34,890 nucleotides of DNA from Bacteroidota bacterium (GTDB lineage Bacteria; Bacteroidota; Ignavibacteria; T3Sed10-11), in the NCBI GenBank assembly GCA_007131635.1, contig SLQE01000248.1, positions 1 through 34,890 of the forward strand, given 5' to 3'. This document shows, in pieces, positions 19,623-28,047 of the stretch (positions are counted from its first letter, which is position 1; each line of letters begins with the position of its first letter). The notes under the pieces are model-generated. The model made no database searches, was not told where the DNA came from, and saw only the letters and a list, made by a program, of their open reading frames with translations. Both the position numbers and the translations under genes were made by a program.

Positions 19623-20939
19623 ATGGGATCATTTGTAGAATACGTTAAGAAACAGGATGTAGAGGTTTATCAAACAATACGAAAAGAGCTCAATCGTCAA
19701 AATACGACACTCGAACTGATCGCGTCCGAAAATTTTGTAAGTCTTGCAGTTCTCGAAGCTTCGGGACAGGTGATGACAAATAAATACGCCGAGGGATATC
19801 CGGGACGACGCTATTACGGCGGTTGCGAGTTTGTCGATGAGGTCGAAAATCTTGCCCGTGACAGAGCAAAAAAATTATTTGATGCTGAATATGTAAATGT
19901 ACAACCTCACTCCGGCTCTCAGGCGAACATGGCAGTTTATTTCGCTTTGCTGAAACCGGGTGATACGGTCATGGGAATGGATTTATCTCACGGGGGACAT
20001 TTAACGCACGGTTCCCCGGTCAATTTTTCCGGTAAGATGTATCGAATAGTTCCATATGGCGTGGACAAAGATACGGGAAGAATTGATTATGATAAGGTGA
20101 GGGATATAGCACTCGCAGAGAGACCGAAATTGATCATTACCGGTGCAAGTGCATATTCCCGCGATATGGATTTTAAAGCATTTCGGGATATTGCGGACAG
20201 CGTCGGCGCTTTTCTGTTGGCTGATATTGCACATCCTGCGGGATTGATCGCTGCTCAGTTACTTACGAGTCCTCTCCCCTATTGCGATGCTGTAACATCC
20301 ACAACTCATAAAACACTGCGTGGCCCGCGGGGAGGATTGTTACTTGTTGGGAAAGATAAAGAAAACTCTCTTGGTATTACTGCACCGAAAAGCGGTCGTC
20401 TGAAAATGATGTCTGAAGTTTTCGACAGTAATGTCATGCCCGGTATCCAGGGCGGACCATTTATGCATATTATTGCCGCAAAAGCGGTTGCTTTCGGTGA
20501 GGCCTTACAACCTGATTTCAGGGCGTACGCTCAACAGGTAATAATAAACGCACGAACGCTTGCAAATGAGCTCATGCAACTCGGATTTATGGTTGTTTCC
20601 GGCGGTACCGATAATCATCTTATGCTTATCGATCTCCGGTTAAAAGATATTACCGGGAAGGATGCGGAAAATATCCTCGAAGATGCTGGGATTACAGTAA
20701 ATAAAAATATGGTCCCTTTCGACGATAAATCACCTTTTATTACCAGCGGTATTCGAATCGGTGTTGCAGCAATGACAACCCGCGGTATGAAAGAGAATGA
20801 AATGAAAACGATAGCCGGTTTCATCGACCGTGTTATTACACATAAAAATAATCAAGCGGAACGAAACAAGGTAAGAAAAGAAATCGCCGAGTTGTGCAGT
20901 ACATTTCCGATATACGTAGACCAATTAGAAACCGATTAA
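19623..20939 (+). CDS. glyA: Serine hydroxymethyltransferase
   Basis: Interconverts serine plus tetrahydrofolate and glycine plus methylene-tetrahydrofolate; PLP-dependent, cytoplasmic. The 438-residue length is close to the family norm of about 420. Motifs: [45 protein letters not shown] and the PLP-lysine segment [32 protein letters not shown] follows. No Shine-Dalgarno sequence is visible before the ATG. tatC begins 15 nt after the stop codon, so glyA, tatC and the prenyl synthase are probably co-transcribed. Confidence 0.96.
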   Translation: MGSFVEYVKKQDVEVYQTIRKELNRQNTTLELIASENFVSLAVLEASGQVMTNKYAEGYPGRRYYGGCEFVDEVENLARDRAKKLFDAEYVNVQPHSGSQANMAVYFALLKPGDTVMGMDLSHGGHLTHGSPVNFSGKMYRIVPYGVDKDTGRIDYDKVRDIALAERPKLIITGASAYSRDMDFKAFRDIADSVGAFLLADIAHPAGLIAAQLLTSPLPYCDAVTSTTHKTLRGPRGGLLLVGKDKENSLGITAPKSGRLKMMSEVFDSNVMPGIQGGPFMHIIAAKAVAFGEALQPDFRAYAQQVIINARTLANELMQLGFMVVSGGTDNHLMLIDLRLKDITGKDAENILEDAGITVNKNMVPFDDKSPFITSGIRIGVAAMTTRGMKENEMKTIAGFIDRVITHKNNQAERNKVRKEIAELCSTFPIYVDQLETD

Positions 20940-20954
20940 ATGTAATTTTCACGT

Positions 20955-21770
20955 ATGGAAAGCGAGCAAGACACAAATCAGGAAAATAGTACCATTGGAC
21001 AGGATACATCGGATAACGATCAAAACACCAAAAGAAAGGATATGCATTTCCTCGACCATCTCGAGGAACTTCGTTGGAGAATAGTTAAAGCACTCGCCGG
21101 GATTGTTGTTGCAGCTATCTTTTGTGCTCTGATCGCAAATTGGTTGGTTGAAGATGTCTTTCTTGCACCGGTCCGGGGCGCATCACCGGCATTGGCAATT
21201 ATCAACCTCAAGCCGTACGGGAAAGTATTGGTTTATATGCAGGTTGTTCTTCTCAGCGGTTTTATACTGAGTATTCCGAATATTCTCTATCAATTCTGGA
21301 AATTTATTGAACCCGGTCTCTATCCGCACGAACGACGATATATTTTCTGGATCGTTGCATTCTCATCTCTCTGTTTCTTCCTCGGTGTGGCATTTTCTTA
21401 TTTTATTATGCTGCCCATTACATTACAGTTTTTTGCGGGATTTGGCACGACAGCGATCGAGAATACCATAGCGATTAATGAATATATGAGTTTCGTATTA
21501 CGAATGATGCTTGCAGCCGGTCTTGTTTTTGAAATGCCCATGGTATCGTTCTTTTTAGCGCGACTCGGCGTACTGACACCGTCGTTTATGCGTCATTACA
21601 GACGGCACGCATACACGATACTCTTGATTATCGCAGCACTTATAACACCTGCGGATATTGTGAGTATGATGATACTGGCAATTCCTTTGCTTCTCTTATA
21701 TGAATTCAGTATTTTTATTGCGCGCATTGCAATGAGAAGGCGACAGAAAGCTCAGGAAATGCCCCTCTGA
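20955..21770 (+). CDS. tatC: Sec-independent protein translocase TatC
   Basis: Membrane receptor of the twin-arginine pathway, which exports folded proteins. The 271 residues include a 29-residue polar, acidic cytoplasmic N-terminus that is longer than usual, then the signature MHFLDHLEELRWRI (30-43) and six predicted membrane helices. Conserved landmarks include PSY-region residues (SIPNILYQFWKFIEPGLYPHERR) and the functional Glu in VFEMPMVSFF. tatA/tatB are not in the window. A possible substrate, the Tat-signal cytochrome-like protein at 28048-29172, is 6 kb away. It is placed between glyA and a prenyl synthase in one direction. Confidence 0.96.
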   Translation: MESEQDTNQENSTIGQDTSDNDQNTKRKDMHFLDHLEELRWRIVKALAGIVVAAIFCALIANWLVEDVFLAPVRGASPALAIINLKPYGKVLVYMQVVLLSGFILSIPNILYQFWKFIEPGLYPHERRYIFWIVAFSSLCFFLGVAFSYFIMLPITLQFFAGFGTTAIENTIAINEYMSFVLRMMLAAGLVFEMPMVSFFLARLGVLTPSFMRHYRRHAYTILLIIAALITPADIVSMMILAIPLLLLYEFSIFIARIAMRRRQKAQEMPL

Positions 21771-21798
21771 TTGTATGTTTTAAAAAAAGGTCTGCTTT

Positions 21799-22770
21799 GT
21801 GAATCTTGATGATATTAACAATTCAATCCGGGAAGAATTAAAGTCCTTCTCAAAACATTTTAAAAATGAGATGCGGTCCCGTATCGGCATCGTCGATACT
21901 GTCGCGCGGTATATCGCCCGGCAAAAAGGCAAAAAAATCCGGCCTACACTCGTTTTTCTTTCCGCAAAACTAATCGGAACAGTCAATGACCGCACCTATA
22001 ATGCCGCGACACTTGTTGAAATTCTTCATACCGCAACGCTCGTACACGATGATGTGGTTGACCAATCCGATACACGCAGAGGGTTCCCGTCAATTAACCG
22101 TATATGGAAGAACAAAGTAGCCGTGCTCATGGGGGACTATTTCCTTGCCCGTGGTTTATTGATCGCACTTGAGAAAGACGAATATTATTTCTTAAAAATT
22201 ATATCCGATGCCGTTAAGAGAATGAGCGAAGCAGAATTACTGCAAATTCAAAAGAGTAAAACTTACGATATTACAGAGGAAACATACTTTAAAATAATTT
22301 CAGGTAAAACAGCTTCACTCATCGGTACCTGCTGTGAACTCGGAGCTGCAAGCGTCACCGAAGATAAAGAGCATTGGAAAAGATTACGTGACTTCGGTGA
22401 AAATCTCGGAATGGCTTTTCAGATCCGCGATGATATGCTCGATTACATAGGACGGTCGTCAATTATCGGTAAACCTACCGGTATCGATATGAAAGAGAAA
22501 AAATTTACTCTGCCGTTGATATACTCGCTCAGGCAATCAAATCGAAAAAGTAACAGACAGATCATCCGTATCATAAAAAACGGCGCGTCGAGGAAAGAGA
22601 TTGATTACGTGATCGATTTTGTCAGTGAAAAAGGAGGCCTGGATTATGCACGGAAAAAAGCAGATGAATATGCACGCCGGGCACTCGAATGCATAGACGT
22701 TCTCCCCTATTCTCCCGCCAAAGAAGCAATTACAAGTTTAGTCACCTTTGCCGTTGAAAGGAAAAAATAA
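21799..22770 (+). CDS. Long-chain trans-polyprenyl diphosphate synthase
   Basis: Condenses isopentenyl diphosphate onto allylic diphosphates to build the side chain of a respiratory quinone. Length is 323 residues. The first Asp-rich motif is HDDVVD (D84, D85, D88), followed by DTRRG; the second is RDDMLDYIG, with GKPTGIDMKEKKFTLP after it. The segment before the first motif, EILHTATLVHDD, matches the octaprenyl/heptaprenyl (IspB/HepT) type rather than farnesyl or geranylgeranyl synthases, so a quinone tail of about seven to nine units is likely. The start is GTG with AAGG 9 nt upstream. It converges on uspA with 2 nt between stop codons. Confidence 0.92.
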   Translation: MNLDDINNSIREELKSFSKHFKNEMRSRIGIVDTVARYIARQKGKKIRPTLVFLSAKLIGTVNDRTYNAATLVEILHTATLVHDDVVDQSDTRRGFPSINRIWKNKVAVLMGDYFLARGLLIALEKDEYYFLKIISDAVKRMSEAELLQIQKSKTYDITEETYFKIISGKTASLIGTCCELGAASVTEDKEHWKRLRDFGENLGMAFQIRDDMLDYIGRSSIIGKPTGIDMKEKKFTLPLIYSLRQSNRKSNRQIIRIIKNGASRKEIDYVIDFVSEKGGLDYARKKADEYARRALECIDVLPYSPAKEAITSLVTFAVERKK

Positions 22771-22772
22771 TA

Positions 22773-23294
22773 TTAGTTTTGCTCCGTCTTCTTTCCTTTT
22801 GGTTTATCCGACGTAAGCTTCTTCTCGGTTTCAGCGGTCACCTCAGACATCTCACGCGTACGGACGGTCAGTACAGGACAATGTGCTTTCCTCACAACCC
22901 GTTCTGCAGTGCTGCCGAAAAGAATTTGTTCGATTCCGGAGTGTCCGTGCGTTGCCATTATAATAAGATCTATCTGCTCTTCCTTTGCAGCGGTAATGAT
23001 CTCAATAAATGGCTTGCCGACACGTACCATGATAGTCGAGCGTGCACGACGCTTGGTCTCCTGGTCGGCAAGCTTATTCAGCTCATCCACCGCTTTGCTC
23101 CGAAGTTCATCTTCGATCGACGGTAATCCGACCTGACCGAAATTAAAATCCGCCGGATAAATCGCCGGTTCGACGACGTGTAAGAGTAATATCTCGGCTT
23201 TAAATTTGCGTGCAAAAGGAACGGCATATTGAAGTGCTTCTTTTGAATACGATGAAAAATCGATTGGGACGAGGATGCGGTCGATGGTTACCAT
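22773..23294 (-). CDS. Universal stress protein, UspA family
   Basis: A single-domain (173-residue) nucleotide-binding stress protein. The N-terminus DRILVPIDFSSYSKEAL and the C-terminal ATP-loop ATHGHSGIEQILFGSTAERVV follow the ATP-binding Usp pattern, with Ala in place of the first Gly of G-x2-G-x9-G(S/T), a common variant. The final 24 residues form a Lys/Glu/Thr-rich tail not found in minimal Usp proteins. GGGAG lies about 8 nt before the ATG. It is the last gene of a same-strand run behind ilvE (50-nt gap), so it may be co-transcribed with the GNAT and ilvE genes. Confidence 0.93.
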   Translation of the reverse strand: MVTIDRILVPIDFSSYSKEALQYAVPFARKFKAEILLLHVVEPAIYPADFNFGQVGLPSIEDELRSKAVDELNKLADQETKRRARSTIMVRVGKPFIEIITAAKEEQIDLIIMATHGHSGIEQILFGSTAERVVRKAHCPVLTVRTREMSEVTAETEKKLTSDKPKGKKTEQN

Positions 23295-23344
23295 AGTAGT
23301 ATCTCCCAGTATGATTGTGTAAGAATATGTATTACTTTATTCCA

Positions 23345-24256
23345 CTATAACCACGTTAGCCACCCGAACGTATCATTGCCGTTACGGGTAATATCAAAAA
23401 AGCGGGATTGTATCAAACGAGTTACCGGTCCGGGTTTTCCCTCTCCGATCGATATGCGGTCGACGGATCGCACGGGTGTTATTTCCGCGGCAGTTCCTGT
23501 CAGGAACACTTCATCGGCGGTATAGACAAATTCCCGCGGAATAACCTCTTCACGAATTTCTATGGATTCGGTCACTGCAAGTTGCTGTACAACCGATCGG
23601 GTAATACCTGTTAAGATACCCGATGAAAGCGGCGGAGTGTATAAAACACCCCGATGTACAAGAAATATGTTCTCACCGCTTCCTTCTGAAATATTTCCAA
23701 GACTGTCAAGGACAAGACCTTCGGCATATCCATTCTCGAGCGCTTCCATCTTTATCAGCTGAGCGTTCATATAGTTTCCTCCGGCTTTCGCCATCGACGG
23801 CAGCGAACTACCACTAAACCGTCGCCAGCTCGAAGTCATAACATCGATACCCATCTCCAGTGAATCCTGTCCCAGATAGCTCCCCCACTCCCAGACTGCA
23901 ATCACAGTATCTACCGGGCAGCGCAACGGATAAACCCCCAGTTCAGAAAAACCGCGAAAGACCACAGGACGAATATAACAACTTTCCAGATTATTTGCTT
24001 TAACGAGATCGAGAGTTGCCTCCGATAGTTCATCCAGTGAATAGGGGATTTTCGTCCGGTATATTTTAGTTGATTTGAATAAACGTTCGAGATGATCGTG
24101 AAGTTTAAAAACGGCACTGCCCTTTTTGGTTTTATAGCACCGAATGCCCTCAAACCAAGACGATCCGTAATGAACGACGTGGGAGAGAACATGAATCGTG
24201 GCATCTTCCCAGGGAATAAGCTTACCGTTCATCCATATGAATTTTGTGCTTTTCAT
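23345..24256 (-). CDS. ilvE: Branched-chain-amino-acid aminotransferase
   Basis: PLP-dependent fold-type IV transaminase that interconverts Leu, Ile and Val with their 2-oxo acids. The 303-residue length is standard. Motifs: FIWMNGKLIPWEDATIHVLSHVVHYG and SSWFEGIRCY at the N-terminus, the PLP lysine K157 in AKAGGNYMNAQL, then EGLVLDSLGNISEGSGENIFLV and GILTGITRSVV. EVFLTGTAAEITPV completes the active site. It begins 15 nt after the GNAT gene stop codon, in one operon. Branched 2-oxo acids also prime iso-branched fatty acids, which is notable next to the sphingolipid-like genes, but a housekeeping role is equally possible. Confidence 0.95.
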   Translation of the reverse strand: MKSTKFIWMNGKLIPWEDATIHVLSHVVHYGSSWFEGIRCYKTKKGSAVFKLHDHLERLFKSTKIYRTKIPYSLDELSEATLDLVKANNLESCYIRPVVFRGFSELGVYPLRCPVDTVIAVWEWGSYLGQDSLEMGIDVMTSSWRRFSGSSLPSMAKAGGNYMNAQLIKMEALENGYAEGLVLDSLGNISEGSGENIFLVHRGVLYTPPLSSGILTGITRSVVQQLAVTESIEIREEVIPREFVYTADEVFLTGTAAEITPVRSVDRISIGEGKPGPVTRLIQSRFFDITRNGNDTFGWLTWL

Positions 24257-24271
24257 CCTTCTTTTATCCTA

Positions 24272-25414
24272 TCAAAGGGGTGCTTCATATAGCCTGTATG
24301 TTTTGTACCGTTTTGCGTTCAGAAACTCCGCCGCCCGATTCATCATAACGTTATTTTCAAGTACCCAACCCGCTTCCCCATGGTAATAACCGTTTTCTAT
24401 CCCCCGGACAGCCGTCTCATAAAACAATAACGCACCGGCACTGCTTCTTTGATATTGAAGTGTGACCCCGAGTACTATAATACGGACGAAATTAATTTTC
24501 TTCTTATTGAGTAAAAGTCTTATAGCCCCGGGTATGAGTCTCCCCTTTTTATTATGTATTAATATCTGATTAATATCGGGAACTGACAAAGCAAATCCAA
24601 TCGGCTGGTTATCCTTTTCTGCAAAAAGAACAATTCTCGGATCGACGATTTGTTTCAGACTGTCCGCAAGGTGGTCGAATTCTTCATCCGTCATAGGGAC
24701 AAAGCCCCAGTTTTTCGACCAGGCGTTATTATACACGGTTTTTATCCTTTGAAGTTCAGCCTTAAAATCCTTCATATTGAGTTGACGGATATTGAAAGAT
24801 TCTCTTTGTTTAAGTTTTTCCATTACGCGTGGCAACTTACCGCTCATCACCTGATCTTCTTCGACGTAATAGCTGTGTAAATCCTTAACTTTTTGTAGTC
24901 CCGAACCGGTCATTAAAGAATCATAGTATTCCGGATTGTATGGCATCATTATGGCGGGTGTTTTATCAAATCCGTCGATAAGAACACCGATATCATCGTT
25001 CGTCGAAGGATTTACCGGTCCCCGAATTGCATCTACTCCCTTCCCCCTCAACCATTCTTTTGCTTTATCGATCAAAGCCGAAGCAACATCTTGATCGTTC
25101 ATTGATTCAAAAAATCCGAAGAATCCAATGTTTTCTTCATGAAAACTATTATGATTATGGTTAATGATCGCGGCAATCCTTCCGACAATCTCGGAATTCC
25201 TGTATGCTAAAAACAATTCAATCTCGGCGTGTCTGTAAAAAGGATTATTTTTTGTATCCAGGATCATACGCCTGTCGAGAAGCAGTGGGGGAACCCAGTT
25301 CGGATAATCCTTGTACAGAGGCCAAACCATTTTAATAAAACGGTTTTTATCCCGTTTGGTTTTAACCGTCTCAATGCTGATGGTATCGAATTTTGAACCC
25401 ATGGTATGTTTCAC
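24272..25414 (-). CDS. GNAT-superfamily N-acyltransferase, long form
   Basis: A 380-residue cytoplasmic protein of a widespread uncharacterised acyltransferase family. The first part has KRDKNRFIKMVWPLYKDYPNWVPPLL, then a GNAT-like domain (AEIELFLAYRNSEIVGRIAAIINHNHN...FFGFFES), the family motif RGPVNPSTNDDIGVLIDGFD, and a second GNAT-like half (VLFAEKDNQPIGFALSVPD...VTLQYQRSSAGALLFYE). This is a tandem arrangement, with the second half looking like the acyl-CoA binding one. The track start is GTG at 25414; ATG at 25402 is an alternative, and an AGGAG site fits neither perfectly. It lies between spt-like and ilvE genes. A ceramide-synthase-like role is proposed only from context. Confidence 0.75.
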   Translation of the reverse strand: MKHTMGSKFDTISIETVKTKRDKNRFIKMVWPLYKDYPNWVPPLLLDRRMILDTKNNPFYRHAEIELFLAYRNSEIVGRIAAIINHNHNSFHEENIGFFGFFESMNDQDVASALIDKAKEWLRGKGVDAIRGPVNPSTNDDIGVLIDGFDKTPAIMMPYNPEYYDSLMTGSGLQKVKDLHSYYVEEDQVMSGKLPRVMEKLKQRESFNIRQLNMKDFKAELQRIKTVYNNAWSKNWGFVPMTDEEFDHLADSLKQIVDPRIVLFAEKDNQPIGFALSVPDINQILIHNKKGRLIPGAIRLLLNKKKINFVRIIVLGVTLQYQRSSAGALLFYETAVRGIENGYYHGEAGWVLENNVMMNRAAEFLNAKRYKTYRLYEAPL

Positions 25415-25428
25415 GGCTCCTATTATTG

Positions 25429-25460
25429 AAAAGCCACGAGAGCGGTTCGTGGCTTTTTTT
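25429..25460. terminator. Intrinsic terminator between the spt-like and GNAT genes
   Basis: An 11-bp perfect stem, AAAAGCCACGA / TCGTGGCTTTT, with a 7-nt loop. Read on the plus strand it ends in seven Ts or more; on the minus strand, the direction of both flanking genes, it ends in four Ts. It therefore may only partly end the spt-like transcript before the GNAT gene. Confidence 0.7.
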
Positions 25461-25488
25461 GTTGTGAAAAGATAGTTTTACGAATTCC

Positions 25489-26682
25489 TTATGAAATAAC
25501 ACCGAGTTCTTTGCCGATTTTTCCAAATATTTCGAGTATTTTATCGAGATGTTCATCTTCGTGGGTAGCCATATAGCTTGTTCGAAGCATTTGCATACCC
25601 TGGGGTACCCCGGGACTAATAAAAGCGTTCACGAAAACACCGGCATCAAACAGCTTACGCCAGAATATAAAGGTGTTCATGTCATCGCCGATGATAACCG
25701 GTACGACCCCTGTTTGTCCGTCAATAATCTTAAAGCCAAGCTCGCTGAATCCCTTTCGCATTTTATCGCAGTTTTTAATAAGTTTGTCGATCAAATGAGG
25801 ATTTTCGAGCATCAGGTCAAGTGCCGCTATTGCCGCAGCAACTGCTGCGGGAGTAGGACTTGCCGAAAATATCAATGCCGGAGCATGATGTTTAATATAA
25901 TTTATCACGGCGCGTTCACCCACGACAAACCCACCGAGAGAGGCAAATGTCTTACTGAAGGTTCCCATGGTCATATCCACTTCATCTTCAAGATCGAAAT
26001 GGCTTGCCGTACCTCGTCCACCCTTCCCGATCACACCGACAGAATGTGCATCATCTACAAGAATTCGAGCATTGTTATCTTTTGCTATCCGTACAAGTTC
26101 CGGTAAATCGACGATTTCTCCGGTCGTACTGAAAACTCCATCGGTAACAATGAGTTTTCCCTTTTCTTTTGGAATCTGATTGATGACCCGTTCCAGATCT
26201 TTCATGTTATTGTGCTTGTAACGAACGATATCAGCGAAAGCACCTTTCGCCATAAGATTACCGGCAACTATGCACGCATGGTTATCTCTATCTGATACGA
26301 CATACTCACCCTTCTGTACGAGCGTCGGGATAATTCCCTGAGCGGTCTGATACCCTGTGCTGAAGAGCAAACAATCTTCTTTTCCGAAATAATCGGCGAG
26401 ACGGTGTTCCAGTTCGTTATGGAGATCCAATGTGCCGGTGAGGTAACGCGATCCCGAGCATCCGCTCCCGTACTTTTCCACGGCTTTTATTGCTGCTTCC
26501 TTAACCCGCGGATGAGCGGTGAGACCGAGGTAATTGTTCGACCCGGCCATAATGATTTTCCTGCCTTCTATCTGTACTTCAGGCCCCTCATTTTCTTCTA
26601 TGGGCCTGAAATACGGATAATATCCCAGTGCTTTTACCTCGTCTGCTCTTTTAAAATTATAACATTTTGTAAATAAATCCAC
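25489..26682 (-). CDS. Alpha-oxoamine synthase, serine palmitoyltransferase-like
   Basis: A PLP-dependent condensing enzyme of the KBL/BioF/HemA/SPT family, 397 residues. The start [37 protein letters not shown] resembles bacterial serine palmitoyltransferases (Bacteroides, Sphingomonas), which make 3-ketosphinganine from serine and an acyl thioester. Active-site motifs: [54 protein letters not shown] and the PLP lysine in [14 protein letters not shown]. Glycine C-acetyltransferase (KBL) or BioF are alternatives; the YFRPIE region and the lack of tdh or bio neighbours favour SPT. The start is GTG with GGAGG 7 nt upstream. It diverges from a CerR-like reductase. Confidence 0.8.
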   Translation of the reverse strand: MDLFTKCYNFKRADEVKALGYYPYFRPIEENEGPEVQIEGRKIIMAGSNNYLGLTAHPRVKEAAIKAVEKYGSGCSGSRYLTGTLDLHNELEHRLADYFGKEDCLLFSTGYQTAQGIIPTLVQKGEYVVSDRDNHACIVAGNLMAKGAFADIVRYKHNNMKDLERVINQIPKEKGKLIVTDGVFSTTGEIVDLPELVRIAKDNNARILVDDAHSVGVIGKGGRGTASHFDLEDEVDMTMGTFSKTFASLGGFVVGERAVINYIKHHAPALIFSASPTPAAVAAAIAALDLMLENPHLIDKLIKNCDKMRKGFSELGFKIIDGQTGVVPVIIGDDMNTFIFWRKLFDAGVFVNAFISPGVPQGMQMLRTSYMATHEDEHLDKILEIFGKIGKELGVIS

Positions 26683-26733
26683 GTATTTCCTCCAGTGAAA
26701 TTATTAATTAGATAGAAAACCGGACTAATAATA

Positions 26734-26753
26734 GATATGATCATTGATATGAT
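26734..26753. repeat. Tandem GATATGAT motif in the spt/reductase divergent region
   Basis: GATATGAT-catt-GATATGAT, two exact 8-bp copies 12 bp apart, containing the palindrome ATGATCAT. On the minus strand it lies between a TTGACA hexamer and the spt-like start, a position suitable for an operator. Short and unproven. Confidence 0.35.
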
Positions 26754-26827
26754 AAAACCCGGAATGTCAAGTTTTACTGAATTAGTCTTTAATCTTTTGG
26801 ATTTTTAGCTTTTGGGCATAAATCCTA

Positions 26828-26856
26828 TTGCAATTAGGTAATTTTTTTAATATAAT
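26828..26856 (+). promoter_or_regulatory. Promoter of the CerR-like reductase gene
   Basis: TTGCAA, exactly 17 nt, TATAAT. This is a near-consensus sigma-70-type promoter 47 nt before the chosen ATG, predicting a leader of about 40 nt. Confidence 0.65.
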
Positions 26857-26902
26857 TTAATCCCTCACAAAAGTCAACTATATAAAAAATGTGGATATAT
26901 TA

Positions 26903-27883
26903 ATGACAGTACTAGTAACAGGAGGCACCGGTTTTATCGGTAGCCATGTGGTCGATGTGTTATTAAAAAAAGAATATCGTGTGCGATGTCTCGTTCGTAA
27001 ATCGAGTAACCTACAATGGCTTGCATCCCAACCGGTTGAACTGGTATATGGAAATTTCAATTCCGTGGATCCACTCAAAGAAGCGGTATCCGATGTAAAG
27101 ATCGTTATTCACATAGCAGGTGTTGTGGCGGCGAAAAACCGTGAGGGATTTTTTCAGGGAAATGTCACCGCAACCGAAAATGTACTCAATGCGGTTCTCA
27201 TTTCGAATCCGGAGCTTGAGCGATTCCTCCATGTAAGCAGTTTAACGGCAATCGGACCCTCTCAGAATGGCAATCCGGTCGATGAAAATACCCCTCCACA
27301 TCCTATTACTACCTATGGAGAAAGTAAGCTCGCCGCCGAAAAAGCAATCCTAAAGTTTACCGATAAAATCCCGGTGACTATCGTTCGTCCACCGGCTGTC
27401 TACGGACCCCGTGACACCGCGACACTTTCATTTTTTCAATCCGTACAGAAGGGACTGATCCCGCTGGTCGGTTTTTCTCCGAAAAAAGTGAGCTTAGTTC
27501 ACGCTTATGACCTCGCGAGGGGTATAGTTGATGCCGCACTATCGGAACAATCCATAGGGAAAATCTATTTTATCGGAAGTGAAGAAGTTTACGACTGGCA
27601 GCAGATCGGCTCCGTTGCGGCTGAGGTTGCCGGAAGAAAAACAGTAAAATTACGTATTCCGGAGTTTATGGTCATGGGTATTGCGGGAGTATCGGGATTC
27701 TTTTCAAAATTCAAGGAAAAACCATCCGTCCTTAATTTTGAAAAAGGGAAAGATATGATCGCCGATAATTGGACATGCAGCGTTGAAGCGGCTAAGAAGG
27801 ATTTTGGTTACCGACAGGAAGTTACGCTCGAAGAGGGAATAAGAAATACGTTGGACTGGTACAGGGAGTATGGATGGTTATAA
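26903..27883 (+). CDS. NAD-dependent epimerase/dehydratase family reductase (CerR-like)
   Basis: A 326-residue extended short-chain dehydrogenase. The ATG at 26903 (MTVLVTGGTGFIGSHVV) is preferred to the track GTG at 26891 because the Rossmann strand normally begins at the N-terminus. NAD-binding motif TGGTGFIG, then HIAGVV, the catalytic set with Ser in HVSSLTAIG and YGESK (YxxxK), and RPPAVYGPRD. Related enzymes reduce 3-beta-hydroxysteroids, dihydroflavonols or, in Caulobacter, 3-ketoceramide (CerR). Divergent pairing with an spt-like gene favours the last, but this is inference. A sugar-nucleotide role is less likely because no sugar genes are near. Confidence 0.75.
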   Translation: MTVLVTGGTGFIGSHVVDVLLKKEYRVRCLVRKSSNLQWLASQPVELVYGNFNSVDPLKEAVSDVKIVIHIAGVVAAKNREGFFQGNVTATENVLNAVLISNPELERFLHVSSLTAIGPSQNGNPVDENTPPHPITTYGESKLAAEKAILKFTDKIPVTIVRPPAVYGPRDTATLSFFQSVQKGLIPLVGFSPKKVSLVHAYDLARGIVDAALSEQSIGKIYFIGSEEVYDWQQIGSVAAEVAGRKTVKLRIPEFMVMGIAGVSGFFSKFKEKPSVLNFEKGKDMIADNWTCSVEAAKKDFGYRQEVTLEEGIRNTLDWYREYGWL

Positions 27884-28047
27884 ATCTCCCGAGCCATCGG
27901 CAACACAGGCAACCATCCAGATATTCCCCCCCAAAATTGTTCGTATGTTTGTACTAGGGCCTCCTCCTACCAAAGGAGTCCGTAATGCATTATCTGATTA
28001 TTACACGAAACAAGAAAATGAGTAGTGCGAAAAAAACCGCGCACAAA

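Noticed and set aside
27884-28047. CTCC/GGAG inverted repeat near 27960 as a terminator for the reductase gene
   Set aside because: The stem is only 4-5 bp and has no T-tract.
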